From the NCBI GenBank assembly GCA_013397845.1, contig VZTG01009064.1, positions 1,277,469 to 1,341,468 of the forward strand: DNA of 64,000 nt, given 5' to 3'. Below, piece after piece: positions 63,755-64,000 of this stretch; the first letter of the stretch is position 1, and each line of letters begins with the position of its first letter. The position numbers and the translations under genes are program-made. The notes below the pieces were generated by a model that saw only the letters and a program-made list of their open reading frames with translations, did not search any database and was not told the DNA's origin. This DNA is from Melanocharis versteri (Eukaryota > Chordata > Aves > Passeriformes > Melanocharitidae).

Positions 63755-64000
63755 GCAACTTTCCCCGCACTCGCCGCGCCCCTTCCCTTCTGCACTGATT
63801 TCACACACTGTGCTTACGCAATTCATCTCAGATAACCTTGTGGCTGGTTAGCACAGGGTGGCACGGGCAGGCTGCCCTTGTCCTGACTCCGTGGGAGGAG
63901 CGAGCAAAACAAGGAGAGATGCCCCAGGCACGGTAGCAGCAGCACAAGGCACTGACTTTCGGCAACCAGATACCCAGCCCTGTCGCAAGTACGGACACGG
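63755..64000. other. CpG-enriched stretch at window end
   Basis: I count about 13 CpG dinucleotides in the last 240 bases, including CTCGCCGCGCC. This is well above the surrounding sequence, where CpG is rare. It could be the edge of a CpG island or simply a GC-rich patch. No promoter motif is evident. Confidence 0.35.

Larger units (their letters stand above)
54409..64000 (-). other. KLF12: Probable KLF12 intron or upstream region, 9.6 kb
   Basis: No exon was recognised. Simple repeats are at 55344, 56416, 59495 and 62853. An AT-rich block with an octamer motif lies at 57560-57990. GC-richer unique sequence occurs at about 61960-62330 and again in the last 250 bases. If KLF12 has a 5' UTR exon within the window it may be here, but the sequence alone does not show it. 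Confidence 0.4.

Noticed and set aside
1..64000. Bacterial-type systems, CRISPR arrays, viral genes or tRNA genes
   Set aside because: No regularly spaced repeats, no long dense coding and no tRNA-like B-box with a cloverleaf were seen. Base composition and CR1 content fit an amniote intron.

Overview
This window reads as bird nuclear DNA. It is AT-rich, almost gene-free and carries several CR1 LINE fragments. One of these ends in the ATTCTATG-ATTCTATG octamer pair typical of avian CR1. CR1 also occurs in crocodilians and turtles, so bird is an inference, although a strong one. I cannot name the species. Nothing suggests bacterial, viral or plasmid sequence, and there are no operons, CRISPR arrays or phage genes.

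The one gene I can identify is KLF12, which encodes the zinc-finger repressor Krueppel-like factor 12 (AP-2rep). It lies on the minus strand. Two consecutive coding exons are visible. The exon at 30588-30651 holds the end of the 5' UTR and the first codons. The exon at 6905-6994 holds the next 30 codons, including the conserved stretch ENRMLMLDGMPAVRVKTE. They are separated by an intron of about 23.6 kb, both junctions are phase 0, and joined they match the start of vertebrate KLF12. The exon that should follow (CtBP-binding PVDLS region) and the C-terminal C2H2 zinc fingers are not in the window and should lie below position 1. The 5' UTR exon or exons and the promoter should lie above 30651; I could not identify them up to 64000.

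Layout: 1-6904 is intron downstream of the second coding exon. 6995-30587 is the intron between the two exons, with a minus-strand CR1 tail near 17.0 kb and a long CR1 at 19.4-20.1 kb. 30652-64000 is intron, or intron plus unseen 5' UTR exons, with CR1 copies at 31.2 and 46.9 kb, short CR1 tails at 44.5 and 54.4 kb, simple repeats and several AT-rich blocks that could be conserved non-coding elements. GC and CpG content rise in the last 250 bases.

The most interesting point is at the KLF12 start. The codon aligned with the initiator Met of the mammalian protein reads CTG here. The next in-frame ATG is four codons later, two short upstream or overlapping reading frames sit in the same 30 bases, and the exon ends in a weak splice donor (GTTGGT). 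I found no new multi-gene system. The long open frames elsewhere look like chance or CR1 remnants.
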